A DNA stretch of 64,000 nt from Bacteroidaceae bacterium (GCA_024698925.1 JAILQO010000010.1:38887-102886), one strand, 5' to 3'. Counted from the stretch's first letter, positions 1 through 8,072 are shown. Program-made: numbers and translations. The notes: generated by a model from the letters alone, not told the origin.

Positions 1-1795
1 CATAGACTTTTCTGAATAAAGTCTTGGCATAGCTGTTACGAACCTCCGCACCAGCAGTTGCGCGAACATGATGGATCCGATTGAAGGTCTGACCATAGTC
101 TATTTGGCCACGCAACAACCAATTTCTGTTAGTATTGGACGTTTGTGTCATATTGCCGTAGATGCGCTTGGAAAACTGATTACTGCCTTCGAAAGGTCTG
201 TCAAACCATGCTGTATAACTATCCTGATCAACTTCATTGTCGGATGTATCGTTGCTGTATGTGTAAGATGCCAAGCCATATAATTTCAGATGATCAGTGA
301 TACGGTAGGTGATATCTCCTTGTAGTGTCGTGCTGGAACTGATCCCATTCTGTGTCGTCTCGTCAATCTCGCGCATAATGTTAACTCCTTGAGCAGGCAA
401 TATGTTATTGAGTGAACCATGAATGGGCGAAAGGGAAAAGAACGTGTTATCAGCTGCATAGGAGCCATCATCATTATAGGGTTTTTCATAGGGATTGGCG
501 AAATAGGCATATTTGAACATATCTATAGACGTACTCGGAGACAGGCTTTTCAGATAGCTATAAGTAGTTTGGAAACTCATAGATACCTTTTCTGAGGGAT
601 GCGCATTAATTTTTACGCTGAAGTTATAACCGTCAGAAGACGTCTTCTTCACGATACCTTTATTGGTATTAATACCGCCGCTGACATAGTAGGTGAGTTT
701 ATCCGAACCGCCCGAAGCACTGACATAATGCGAGGTGCTAACGGTATTGCGGAACAGTTCTTGGAACCAGTCCGTATTGGTTTGCTTCAACTGTTCGATA
801 TACGCGTCTTGTTGGGCCGTTGTCATGCCTGCAAACTGACCGTAGCCACTACGGATTTGTCCAATGATACCTATCTTCGGGTACCAGCCACCAGAGGCAT
901 AACCTGCTGCTGAGAACTCATCCCAAATGCTCTGTTCGTAAGCAAGCTTTTCTTCGGTGTTCATCAAGTTATGGTCACGAGAAGGAGACGTCTGAATGGA
1001 AACATTACCCGAGTAGCTGAGGTGAAGCTTACCAGCCTTACCCTTTTTGGTGGTGATGACGATGACACCGGCCTGTGCCTCAGAACCGTAAATGGCAGAA
1101 GCGGCAGCGTCCTTCAGTACGTTAATGCTCTCTATATCTTGGGGAGGAATACCGGCTACGCCATTGGCATAAAGGGTAGAGAAGTCACCAGAACGGATGT
1201 AGCTATTACCCATTGCAGGAATATTCTTTTGAATGGGTACACCGTCAACAACCCAAAGGGGCTCGTTGTTACCTGTGATGGAGCTGGTACCGCGAATACG
1301 CACTTTGGCACTCTCACCGGGGCGGCCACTGACGGCCTGCACGTTGACACCGGCCAGTTTGCCTTGCATTAACATGTCCACGTTGGCCAATGGTGCGTCC
1401 TTCAGGTCCTTGTCCGTGAGGATGCCTACGGAGCCGGTGGCCTTGCGGATGTCAGTCTGGGTATAACCGTTGACAACCACCTGATCCATCGTCTTCACAT
1501 CCTCTTCCAACGTGACAATCATCTCGCGACTGGCACTCTTGGCTGATGTGGATTTAAAGCCGATGTAGGAAAAGTCCAGGATGTCACCGGGCTTACAGTC
1601 TATGGCGAAGTGACCGTCAATGTCGGTTTGCGCACCATTCTGGGTGCCACGAACACGCACGGCCACACCAATCAGCGGCTCGCCGGTATCATCGGTCACG
1701 GTGCCTCGCGCACGAATCTTGTCCTGTGCGGAGAGGGACCCTGGCATGACGGCAATCAGCAGCGTTAGCAGCAAAGAAAGGATTCTATCTTTCAT
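1..1795 (-). CDS. SusC/RagA-family TonB-dependent outer membrane receptor (3' part beyond window)
   Basis: About 598 residues are visible from the ATG at 1795; the frame is open to the window edge, so the rest of the beta-barrel is outside. The N-terminus is a signal peptide ending near LSAQ. It is followed by a carboxypeptidase-regulatory-like domain (about residues 27-105: GTVTDDTGEPLIGVAVRVRG) and a TonB plug with the typical VRIRGTSSITGNNEPLWVVDG and KDAASAIYGSEAQAGVI stretches. Family members import oligosaccharides (SusC) or oligopeptides (RagA) through the outer membrane with a SusD/RagB lid lipoprotein, which would be expected just beyond position 1. The gene begins only 23 bp after the S8-S9 peptidase gene on the same strand, so peptide uptake is the more likely role, but that is inference. 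Confidence 0.93.
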   Translation of the reverse strand, partial: MKDRILSLLLTLLIAVMPGSLSAQDKIRARGTVTDDTGEPLIGVAVRVRGTQNGAQTDIDGHFAIDCKPGDILDFSYIGFKSTSAKSASREMIVTLEEDVKTMDQVVVNGYTQTDIRKATGSVGILTDKDLKDAPLANVDMLMQGKLAGVNVQAVSGRPGESAKVRIRGTSSITGNNEPLWVVDGVPIQKNIPAMGNSYIRSGDFSTLYANGVAGIPPQDIESINVLKDAAASAIYGSEAQAGVIVITTKKGKAGKLHLSYSGNVSIQTSPSRDHNLMNTEEKLAYEQSIWDEFSAAGYASGGWYPKIGIIGQIRSGYGQFAGMTTAQQDAYIEQLKQTNTDWFQELFRNTVSTSHYVSASGGSDKLTYYVSGGINTNKGIVKKTSSDGYNFSVKINAHPSEKVSMSFQTTYSYLKSLSPSTSIDMFKYAYFANPYEKPYNDDGSYAADNTFFSLSPIHGSLNNILPAQGVNIMREIDETTQNGISSSTTLQGDITYRITDHLKLYGLASYTYSNDTSDNEVDQDSYTAWFDRPFEGSNQFSKRIYGNMTQTSNTNRNWLLRGQIDYGQTFNRIHHVRATAGAEVRNSYAKTLFRKVY

Positions 1796-1818
1796 AAATG
1801 CTTATATTATTCAATATG

Positions 1819-4800
1819 TTACTTAAAATCAATGCTCTCTTTCTCGCCCAATAGGTGCTCGCGGAAATAAGAGCGGACGACATTCGGGTAGTATTTGTTG
1901 TCAAGGCCGTGGTCTGCACCCGGAATGATGAGCATGTCGAAGCGCTTATTGGCCTGAATGAGAGCATGGGCCATACGAATGGTTGAGGCGGGGTGTACGT
2001 TGTTATCGACATCGCCGTGGATGAGCAGCAGATTGCCCTTCAGGTTCTTCGCAAGTTCCATTGTCGTGGGGATGTGGGCATCCCAATGCTTATGGCCCAG
2101 GGAATCTGTGACTTGATGGATGCCATGATAGACTTCGCCCCATTGTTTGAGATAGATGTTATTGTCGTGGTTGCCGCTCGCCGCGACCCCGACTTTGTAG
2201 AAGTCCGGGCGCGTCAGCATAGCTGCCGTTGTTACGAAGCCGCCACCGGAATGACCATAGATGCCTACACGTGTGGTGTCGGCCTGCGGGATGAGCGCTG
2301 CAATCTGGCGGATGGTGGCGTAGTCATCATCGAGTGTGTAGTCGCGCAGGTTGCCGTAGCCGTGGGTGTAGAACTTGCGGCCGCGCCAGGGATTGCTGCC
2401 GCGATAACTGAAGCAGATGACAATGAAACCGTCATCGGCCAAAGCCTGATTGCCATCGTCGTCAAAGGAGAAATCCAAGGTCATCAGGTCGGTGTGGGGA
2501 CCAGGGTAGGGGTTGGAGATGATGGGCAGACGATCTTCGGGGCGCATGTTGAAAGGTGTATAGACGATGCCATAGAGGGGCGTTTCGCCATCGGCTGCCG
2601 TCACCTTCACCTGCTGCGGCAAGTTCCAACCTGTAGCCTTGGCAGCAGAGATGTCCGGAGCTCCGAGGTCGGCAATCAGGCGTCCTTTCAAATCACGGAT
2701 GCTGCTGCGGCCTGGATCGTTGATACGGCTGTAGCGGTCTTCGATGAACTTGCCACCATGCGAAAAGGTGATGCTGTGGTTGCCATCGCCAGGGGTGAGG
2801 AGGGTGAAGCCCTTACCGTTGAAGCCTACACGATAATAATAGGTGTAGGCAGGATTTGAGGCTTCGCGTTCGCGGCCATAGCCTTTGAGGATGATGCTGC
2901 GCTCCAGCGTATCGATGCGGATAATCTCGCCTGCAACCATATCGGGAGGCGTGATGGCATTCTTCAAGTTACCATCACCATCGTAAAGGAACCATTGTCC
3001 GCGGTCGCCGCGTTCTGCCCACCATAGGATGTCCTTTCCGTTGTTGAGGATATGATAGTTAAACAGTTCGTTATTCAGATGCGGTTTGCATTCCTCATGG
3101 ATCAATACCTTGGCGGTCTTGGTCACGGGATCTACCCGCAGTAGGTCCACCTGGTCCTCGGGACGGCTCTTGCGAATCAAGTAAGCATAGTCGCCAGAGG
3201 TGACAACGCCCGTGAAACGAGGCACTTCAATAATCTGGTCATCGTAGGCGTCGATTTTCAGACGGGAATCTGAAATGCGGTCGGAATCAAAGAGATAGAC
3301 GTGGTACTGTGCTACAGCGGTATCACCAGGCATGGGATACTTCATCGTGTGTGCTTTGGGGCGTGGCTCGGCCAAGTTATCCACGTAGGTGAGGGTCGGC
3401 ATATTGCGTTTATCCTCGCGAACGACAATGAAGGTGTGGGTCTTGCCAATCCAACGGCCAATAGCTGAGCCACGACCATGGCTGCCGTGCATGGAGTTAC
3501 CGCCAGAGGCATAAGAGAAAAAATGCTCGCCGTCCATCGTCATGCGAACACTGTCGCGACGCACCAGCCCACTATCCGTACGCTCCATTCGAGCGAGATA
3601 GATGTCATCGTCATAAGCATAGATATAGGAAAGGCTGTCAGCGCTGTAGTCCTTCCAGTAGTCATGATTGCTGGGGAAACTGTAAGGGCGTTGGGGCGCT
3701 TTCATGATGGAATCTACGCGGACGACTTTCTTCGTGCGGGTGTCGCCTAAGTAATATTCTTCGTGTGTGGCGGTCTTGTCGGCGTTCCACACTTTCTTGG
3801 TAAAGAAAAATTTCCGGTCTTCGTCGTCCAGCCACTTGACGTTGGGGTATGAATTAAGAACACAGTTGTAAAGGGTATCCACGCGATAGGGACGGAAAGT
3901 GCGGGCTGTCTTCATCGCACGCTCAATGTCAACAACGCCTGCTGCGATGGGTGTGTCTTCTATCGGTGTGCTGCTTTGCATGATGATTTGGCGAACCTGT
4001 GCGGCGGTGAGGCGCGGATAGGCTTGGCGGATGGCTGCTGCCAGACCCGCTACGATGGGTGCCGAGAGACTCGTTCCATTGTTCTGACTCCATTCGCCGC
4101 CAGGAGCAATGGAACGGACTTCCTCGCCGGGAGCTAATACATCGACGGTGCGGCGGCCATAGTTACTGAAACGTATCATCTTACCATCCTTGCCGACAGA
4201 ACCAACTACGAGCATGTTCTCGCGGCGTTGGCCTGAGAGGGTAATGGGAGAAGGGTAATATGTCGTGGCATCCTCGCTCTTACCGTTGTTACCGCTGGCT
4301 TTTACTAATAGGATGTCGCGACGGGCTGCTTCGTCCAAAAGGCTATCGACAAGGGCGCGGTGCGGGCTGATGGTCTTGCCGAAACTCATGTTGATCACAC
4401 TGGCACCGTGGTCAATGGCATATTTCAGGGCTGCGGCTACGTCACGGTCATATTCATCGCCGTCAGGAATCGCGCGAATGGGAAGGATGCGAATGTCGGC
4501 ATCCAACTGCTTGGCTACCTGCGCAACCAGACCCGTCACCATCGTACCGTGATAGCTATCCTCATCGTTGTAGTTCAGCGTGTTGTTGCCGTAGGTCAGG
4601 TTGCTGACATCATCGGGATTGTTGCCTATGGCGCGGTGTGCGTCATCGTCTTTATTCAATTGTTCCAGATGCTGTTGCTCAAGCTCCCAACCTTCTTTTT
4701 TCTTCTGGATGGCATCTTCTGCTTGTAGTACGTAAAGATCCAGATGCATGCGTCGTGCCAGCGAGTCGCTAAGATGCTCTTCGGCTTCTGTGAGTTGTTC

Positions 4801-5139
4801 TCCTGCTAATTTGCGAAGACGTAAGCCTTTCCATGCACGGTATTCGCAGGTGCCGGCACGACTGAAAGACGTCCCTTCGCTGTTGCCAAGGAAATTCCAG
4901 CCGCGATAGTCGTTAACGAGACCATTGCCGTCGTGGTCAATACCATCGGCCGGCCGCTCGTTCTCGTTATACCAGAGGTAGGGCTGCAGATAAGGGTGGG
5001 TTAGATCAAATCCACCGTCGATGACGGCTACAATGATGGGGTTGCGGCGGTGAGCATCTTCAGCGTTCACCGCCTGGGCTGAAGCACCAGCCCAGACGGT
5101 GAGCAGAAGGAAAAATAGGGTACGAAAATATCGTTTCAT
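1819..5139 (-). CDS. Secreted double serine peptidase: subtilisin (S8) domain fused to DPP IV-like (S9) peptidase
   Basis: This is one uninterrupted frame of 1106 residues. Residues 1-22 are a signal peptide. About 33-410 is a subtilase domain with the complete triad Asp41 (AVIDGGFD), His197 (SYHGTMVTGL) and Ser357 (NGTSLSAP) and oxyanion Asn284 (ASGNNG); a charged helical insert of about 100 residues lies between Asp and His. About 420-830 looks like the S9 beta-propeller (for example ERGDRGQWFLYDGDG). About 844-1106 is an alpha/beta hydrolase with Tyr878 (PYPGP), Ser964 (GHSGGG), Asp1045 (HGDVDNNVHP) and His1077 (PGADHGL), the DPP IV order. S8 is clan SB and S9 clan SC, so two unrelated serine peptidases are joined. 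Both active sites look intact. Expected location is periplasm or cell surface. It shares a likely operon with the SusC/RagA gene. Confidence 0.93.
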   Translation of the reverse strand: MKRYFRTLFFLLLTVWAGASAQAVNAEDAHRRNPIIVAVIDGGFDLTHPYLQPYLWYNENERPADGIDHDGNGLVNDYRGWNFLGNSEGTSFSRAGTCEYRAWKGLRLRKLAGEQLTEAEEHLSDSLARRMHLDLYVLQAEDAIQKKKEGWELEQQHLEQLNKDDDAHRAIGNNPDDVSNLTYGNNTLNYNDEDSYHGTMVTGLVAQVAKQLDADIRILPIRAIPDGDEYDRDVAAALKYAIDHGASVINMSFGKTISPHRALVDSLLDEAARRDILLVKASGNNGKSEDATTYYPSPITLSGQRRENMLVVGSVGKDGKMIRFSNYGRRTVDVLAPGEEVRSIAPGGEWSQNNGTSLSAPIVAGLAAAIRQAYPRLTAAQVRQIIMQSSTPIEDTPIAAGVVDIERAMKTARTFRPYRVDTLYNCVLNSYPNVKWLDDEDRKFFFTKKVWNADKTATHEEYYLGDTRTKKVVRVDSIMKAPQRPYSFPSNHDYWKDYSADSLSYIYAYDDDIYLARMERTDSGLVRRDSVRMTMDGEHFFSYASGGNSMHGSHGRGSAIGRWIGKTHTFIVVREDKRNMPTLTYVDNLAEPRPKAHTMKYPMPGDTAVAQYHVYLFDSDRISDSRLKIDAYDDQIIEVPRFTGVVTSGDYAYLIRKSRPEDQVDLLRVDPVTKTAKVLIHEECKPHLNNELFNYHILNNGKDILWWAERGDRGQWFLYDGDGNLKNAITPPDMVAGEIIRIDTLERSIILKGYGREREASNPAYTYYYRVGFNGKGFTLLTPGDGNHSITFSHGGKFIEDRYSRINDPGRSSIRDLKGRLIADLGAPDISAAKATGWNLPQQVKVTAADGETPLYGIVYTPFNMRPEDRLPIISNPYPGPHTDLMTLDFSFDDDGNQALADDGFIVICFSYRGSNPWRGRKFYTHGYGNLRDYTLDDDYATIRQIAALIPQADTTRVGIYGHSGGGFVTTAAMLTRPDFYKVGVAASGNHDNNIYLKQWGEVYHGIHQVTDSLGHKHWDAHIPTTMELAKNLKGNLLLIHGDVDNNVHPASTIRMAHALIQANKRFDMLIIPGADHGLDNKYYPNVVRSYFREHLLGEKESIDFK

Positions 5140-5164
5140 GAGTGAAAAATTGACAATTAGGGTG

Positions 5165-5198
5165 CAAAGATACTGAATAATTCGTAATTTGCTACAAA
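5165..5198 (-). promoter_or_regulatory. Bacteroidota-type promoter for the S8-S9 peptidase gene
   Basis: On the minus strand TATCTTTG (5172-5165) fits the -7 box TAnnTTTG, and TTTG at 5198-5195 fits the -33 box, with a 22-bp spacer. It lies about 25 bp upstream of the start codon at 5139. Confidence 0.6.
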
Positions 5199-5269
5199 AA
5201 TTGTCACTTTTTCGACATGAATCTTTCGTACATCGGAGAAATAACTGACAAGTAAGGCATTATTACCGG

Positions 5270-5386
5270 CTAACTATACCAGATAGAGGCCGTGTTGGAA
5301 GAGCCATAGTAGCGATCCTCATCCTCATTCAGATAGTTGTCTAGTTCGTAAGCCTCTTGATTGCGCATCTTAGGTTTCGGTTTCAT
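5270..5386 (-). CDS. Small acidic protein of 38 residues, unknown function
   Basis: The reading starts at the ATG at 5386, which follows an unusually strong ribosome binding site (AAAGGAGG, 9 nt upstream); a longer upstream extension in the same frame lacks such a site. The product MKPKPKMRNQEAYELDNYLN continues with EDEDRYYGSSNTASIWYS. It has a basic N-terminus, an acidic centre and an aromatic end, and no signal peptide or membrane segment. A TAnnTTTG box lies about 65 bp upstream. I do not recognise a family. The strong binding site and separate promoter argue that it is translated rather than a chance frame. It could be a small structural or regulatory protein; no function is proposed. 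Confidence 0.6.
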   Translation of the reverse strand: MKPKPKMRNQEAYELDNYLNEDEDRYYGSSNTASIWYS

Positions 5387-5450
5387 AATCGTTCCTCCTT
5401 TCTTTAGATGAGTAAGCTGGGAGATATGCATAGCATTATCTCTCCATGGG

Positions 5451-5458
5451 CAAAGATA
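5451..5458 (-). promoter_or_regulatory. -7 promoter box for the 38-residue small protein
   Basis: Minus-strand TATCTTTG matches TAnnTTTG. No clear TTTG -33 box is seen at the right distance. The leader to the ATG at 5386 is about 60 nt. Confidence 0.45.
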
Positions 5459-5545
5459 CACATTTCCTTCGTACGGGTGTGCGAACGAGGTAAGAAAGCT
5501 TCATTTTTTAACGCAAATTAAGGGATAAAGGTGTATAATAAACAC

Positions 5546-5647
5546 GAAAAAAGACACCCGCAGGTGCCTTCTTGTAGCGCGGTGGAGAGGGTAACGAGCA
5601 CAAAAAAAGACACCCGCAGGTGTCTTCTTGTAGCGCGGAGAGAGAGG
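5546..5647 (-). repeat. Tandem partial duplication of the tRNA-Ser 3' end and its terminator
   Basis: Two nearly identical blocks of about 45 bp lie 58 bp apart (about 5546-5590 and 5603-5647). Each has an A-run, the hairpin arm pair around GACACCCGCAGGTG, CTTCTTGTAGCGCGG and a purine stretch ending GAGAGGG. The right block is the functional tRNA-Ser 3' end and terminator; the left block is a copy lacking the rest of the tRNA. Such copies can arise by tandem duplication or be left by an element that integrated at the tRNA. No integrase lies nearby. Confidence 0.7.
5602..5624 (-). terminator. Intrinsic terminator after tRNA-Ser
   Basis: On the minus strand, hairpin GACACC-TGCG-GGTGTC (5624-5609) is followed by a run of seven T. 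A second slightly imperfect copy sits at about 5546-5567. Confidence 0.8.
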
Positions 5648-5720
5648 GATTCGAACCCCCGGTACCTTGCGGTACGGCGGTTTTCAAGACCGCTGTAATC
5701 GACCACTCTACCATCTCTCC
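5636..5720 (-). tRNA. tRNA-Ser(TGA)
   Basis: Read on the minus strand from 5720: acceptor GGAGAGA pairs with TCTCTCC, discriminator G. The anticodon loop CTTGAAA has anticodon TGA. There is a long variable arm as in class II tRNAs (around CGTACCGCAAGGTACG) and a T-loop TTCGAAT. CCA is not encoded. A -7 box lies 28 bp upstream and an intrinsic terminator follows directly. Confidence 0.95.
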
Positions 5721-5747
5721 AGAGCGTGATTTCGCGCTTTTGCGGCG

Positions 5748-5755
5748 CAAAGGTA
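5748..5755 (-). promoter_or_regulatory. -7 promoter box for tRNA-Ser
   Basis: Minus-strand TACCTTTG fits TAnnTTTG and lies 28 bp before the mature tRNA 5' end. No good -33 TTTG is visible. Confidence 0.5.
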
Positions 5756-5823
5756 AGAAAAGATTATGGAATAAAGATTAAAGATGCCATTTTTTTTCTG
5801 TTTTGGCCTCTTTTTTTGATTTT

Positions 5824-6498
5824 TCACGCATCATGGATTGCTCCTATCCATGGTCCTTCTGTTGGAACTGGAGCTTCTACGAATATTTCCACGTGGCTGA
5901 CGGGATGCTCGAATCGGATGCTGCGGGCATGAAGGCTGATGCTGCCGTCCGGATTGCTGCGAGGCGCACCATACTTGAGGTCACCACGGATTGGACAACC
6001 GATGGCCGCTAACTGACAGCGTATCTGATGGTGACGACCTGTGTGAAGATGGACTTCCAGCAAATGGTAGCGGTCAGTATGCCCAATGACACGATAGTCG
6101 AGAACTGCTTTCTTTGCTCCGGCACGCTCATGGTCGTAGGCATAGCTCTTGTTCTGCTGCTCGTTACGTACTAACCAGTGTGTCAGCGTCGCTGCCTGCT
6201 CTTTCGGCTCATTCTGAACCAGCGCCCAATAGGTCTTCTGTACGCCTTGTGTGCGAAACAGTTCGTTGAGACGGGTTAGTGCCTTGCTGGTACGCGCAAA
6301 AAGGACGATGCCGCTGACAGGACGGTCCAGACGATGAACAACGCCCAGAAAAACAGCACCAGGCTTGGCGTATTTTTCCTTGATATACGCCTTCACCGTC
6401 TCGGAGAGTGGGGTGTCGCCGGTCTTATCGCCTTGGACAATTTCTCCCGCACGCTTCGAGACGATGATGACGTGGTTATCTTCGTAGAGAACCTGCAT
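5824..6498 (-). CDS. RluA-family RNA pseudouridine synthase
   Basis: The protein has 224 residues. The family motif HRLDRPVSG is at residues 55-63, with Asp58 as the predicted catalytic residue that isomerises uridine in RNA. GRHHQIRCQLAAIG near the C-terminal third is the second conserved family block. There is no N-terminal S4 RNA-binding domain, so it is a short RluA/TruC-type enzyme; whether the substrate is rRNA or tRNA cannot be told. Its ATG overlaps the fabG stop by one base (TAATG), so translation is probably coupled. It is the last gene of a tetR-fabG-rluA operon. A start further upstream is excluded by the overlap. Confidence 0.9.
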   Translation of the reverse strand: MQVLYEDNHVIIVSKRAGEIVQGDKTGDTPLSETVKAYIKEKYAKPGAVFLGVVHRLDRPVSGIVLFARTSKALTRLNELFRTQGVQKTYWALVQNEPKEQAATLTHWLVRNEQQNKSYAYDHERAGAKKAVLDYRVIGHTDRYHLLEVHLHTGRHHQIRCQLAAIGCPIRGDLKYGAPRSNPDGSISLHARSIRFEHPVSHVEIFVEAPVPTEGPWIGAIHDA

Positions 6499-7235
6499 TA
6501 CATATTCATGCCGCCGTCAACCTGGATGACTTGTCCGCTGATGTAGCTGGACATGTCGGAGGCGAGGAAGGTGGCACAGTTGGCAATGTCCTCAACAGTA
6601 CCGCCACGACGGAGAGGAATCTTGTTGCACCATTCTTTGCGCACTTCCTCGGGCAGGGACTGGGTCATAGCCGTGTCGATGAAGCCGGGAGCGATAGCGT
6701 TGGCGCGGATGCCCTTGGGACCCATCTCCTGACCAATGGACTTGGCGAGGGCAATGAGGCCTGCCTTAGAAGCAGCATAGTTGGCCTGACCGGCATTGCC
6801 GTGAACACCAACTACAGATGCCATGTTGATGATGGAACCGCCACGCTGACGCATCATGACGGGGACGCAAGCGTGAATGAAGTTGAAAGCGGACTTCAAG
6901 TTAACGGCAATCACAGCGTCCCACTGCTGCTCTGTCATACGGAGCATGAGGCCGTCCTTTGTGATGCCGGCGTTGTTAACAAGAATATCGATGCTTCCGA
7001 AATCAGCTTTTACCTGAGCGACCAAAGCTTCCGTCTCGGCGAAATCAGCTGCATTGCTGGCATAGCTCTTGGCTTTCACGCCGAAGGCTGCGATTTCAGC
7101 CTGAGTTTCCTCGTTGACAGCGAGGTCTGTGAATGCGATGTTAGCGCCTTCTGAGGCGAACTTCAGGGCAATGGCCTTGCCAATGCCGCGTGCTGCGCCT
7201 GTAATCAGCGCTGTCTTTCCTTCTAATAACTTCAT
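6498..7235 (-). CDS. fabG: 3-oxoacyl-[acyl-carrier-protein] reductase
   Basis: This is a 245-residue short-chain dehydrogenase. Visible motifs are the nucleotide-binding TGAARGIG (12-19), NNAG (87-90), and the catalytic set Asn112, Ser140, Tyr153 and Lys157 (YAASK). The sequence around NNAGITKDGLMLRM and the C-terminal SDMSSYISGQVIQVDGGMNM are typical for FabG, which reduces 3-oxoacyl-ACP with NADPH in fatty acid elongation. The start overlaps the stop of the upstream TetR gene by four bases (ATGA), and the stop overlaps the rluA start, so the three genes form one transcript. A TetR partner suggests that expression responds to a ligand or to acyl-chain status. Confidence 0.93.
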   Translation of the reverse strand: MKLLEGKTALITGAARGIGKAIALKFASEGANIAFTDLAVNEETQAEIAAFGVKAKSYASNAADFAETEALVAQVKADFGSIDILVNNAGITKDGLMLRMTEQQWDAVIAVNLKSAFNFIHACVPVMMRQRGGSIINMASVVGVHGNAGQANYAASKAGLIALAKSIGQEMGPKGIRANAIAPGFIDTAMTQSLPEEVRKEWCNKIPLRRGGTVEDIANCATFLASDMSSYISGQVIQVDGGMNM

Positions 7236-7870
7236 GTGTAATATTGTTTTTGTTGAATGTTGTCAGTGATAACGGGAACGGGCCGCACATCCATGCCGAG
7301 TGCGCGGCGTAGGATCTTGGTGACGATAGGCCGTGTGGCATTAATGTTCATGCCGATGCCAAGACGACCGTAAATGTAGGGGACTTCCAAACCTTTGGCA
7401 CATGCTTGAATAATATCGGTGTATAACATCAGGTCATCAATGTCAAAGTATCCGCGTTGACAGCCTTCCTCAAGCGTCTTGGCAAAGATATCGTGCTCTT
7501 TCTTATCATATTTCTTACGGACACTTGCCACCTGCCAGATATTACGGAAGAATTCTGCGCGCAGATGTCCGTTACGCTCCACGGCCTCTTTCATCAGGCT
7601 CAGGTGTGCGAAAATCAGTTCCACAAGCTTATCCAATGGTGGTAGCTGACGACGGGCAACGGCCAGGAACGTGGAGGAAATACGCTGTAGCTCGCCATTG
7701 ATAACGGCAGCGTATATCTCCTCTTTATTTTTAAAATAGGTATAGAGGGTGCGACGCCCCTTGCCAGAGGCTTCTGCGATGTCGTTCATCGTCGTGTTCT
7801 CGAATCCATGTTTGGCGAACAACTGCCGTGCTACATCGACCAGCAATTGGCGCGTTTTTTGTTGCGGCAT
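7232..7870 (-). CDS. TetR/AcrR-family transcriptional regulator
   Basis: The protein has 212 residues. The N-terminal about 55 residues form the TetR helix-turn-helix (KHGFENTTMNDIAEASGKGRR then TLYTYFKNKEEIY). The remainder is an all-helical ligand-binding domain with no recognisable subfamily. It is the first gene of the operon with fabG (4-bp overlap), so it likely controls itself and fabG. A -33/-7 promoter lies just upstream, and a perfect 9-bp inverted repeat adjoins the -33 box, a good operator candidate. Control of fatty acid or membrane lipid genes is plausible from context but not proven. Confidence 0.9.
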   Translation of the reverse strand: MPQQKTRQLLVDVARQLFAKHGFENTTMNDIAEASGKGRRTLYTYFKNKEEIYAAVINGELQRISSTFLAVARRQLPPLDKLVELIFAHLSLMKEAVERNGHLRAEFFRNIWQVASVRKKYDKKEHDIFAKTLEEGCQRGYFDIDDLMLYTDIIQACAKGLEVPYIYGRLGIGMNINATRPIVTKILRRALGMDVRPVPVITDNIQQKQYYT

Positions 7871-7893
7871 AGCTCAAATGTTTAAAATCGGTG

Positions 7894-7925
7894 CAAAAGT
7901 ATAAGTTTTGTGCGAGATTCCCAAA
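7894..7925 (-). promoter_or_regulatory. Promoter of the tetR-fabG-rluA operon
   Basis: Minus strand: -33 TTTG at 7925-7922, 20-bp spacer, -7 TACTTTTG at 7901-7894. The leader to the ATG at 7870 is about 20 nt. Confidence 0.65.
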
Positions 7926-7939
7926 AAAATAGCGCACAC

Positions 7940-7961
7940 TTTTTGCACTTGTGTGCAAAAA
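7940..7961. promoter_or_regulatory. Perfect palindrome, candidate TetR operator
   Basis: TTTTTGCAC (7940-7948), spacer TTGT, GTGCAAAAA (7953-7961): 9-bp arms without mismatch. It sits 14 bp upstream of the -33 box of the tetR operon and about 30 bp upstream of the divergent tRNA-fMet -33 box. The size and position fit a TetR-family dimer site. Confidence 0.55.
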
Positions 7962-7993
7962 GATGCTTTTAAAGGCAGTTTTTGCATGAAATA

Positions 7994-8025
7994 TTTGGCA
8001 AATCCAAAGAAATAGCGTACCTTTG
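7994..8025 (+). promoter_or_regulatory. Promoter of tRNA-fMet
   Basis: -33 TTTG at 7994-7997, 20-bp spacer, -7 TACCTTTG at 8018-8025, a near-ideal Bacteroidota vegetative promoter. It lies 47 bp before the tRNA. Confidence 0.75.
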
Positions 8026-8072
8026 CACCCGCAAACGACAAGATGGCCTTTTGAAAGACCCTTGTTGGAGAT

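Noticed and set aside
1993..2859. Frame of 288 codons opposite the S8-S9 gene
   Set aside because: Shadow of the minus-strand gene, which has two complete active sites; no family similarity on the plus strand.
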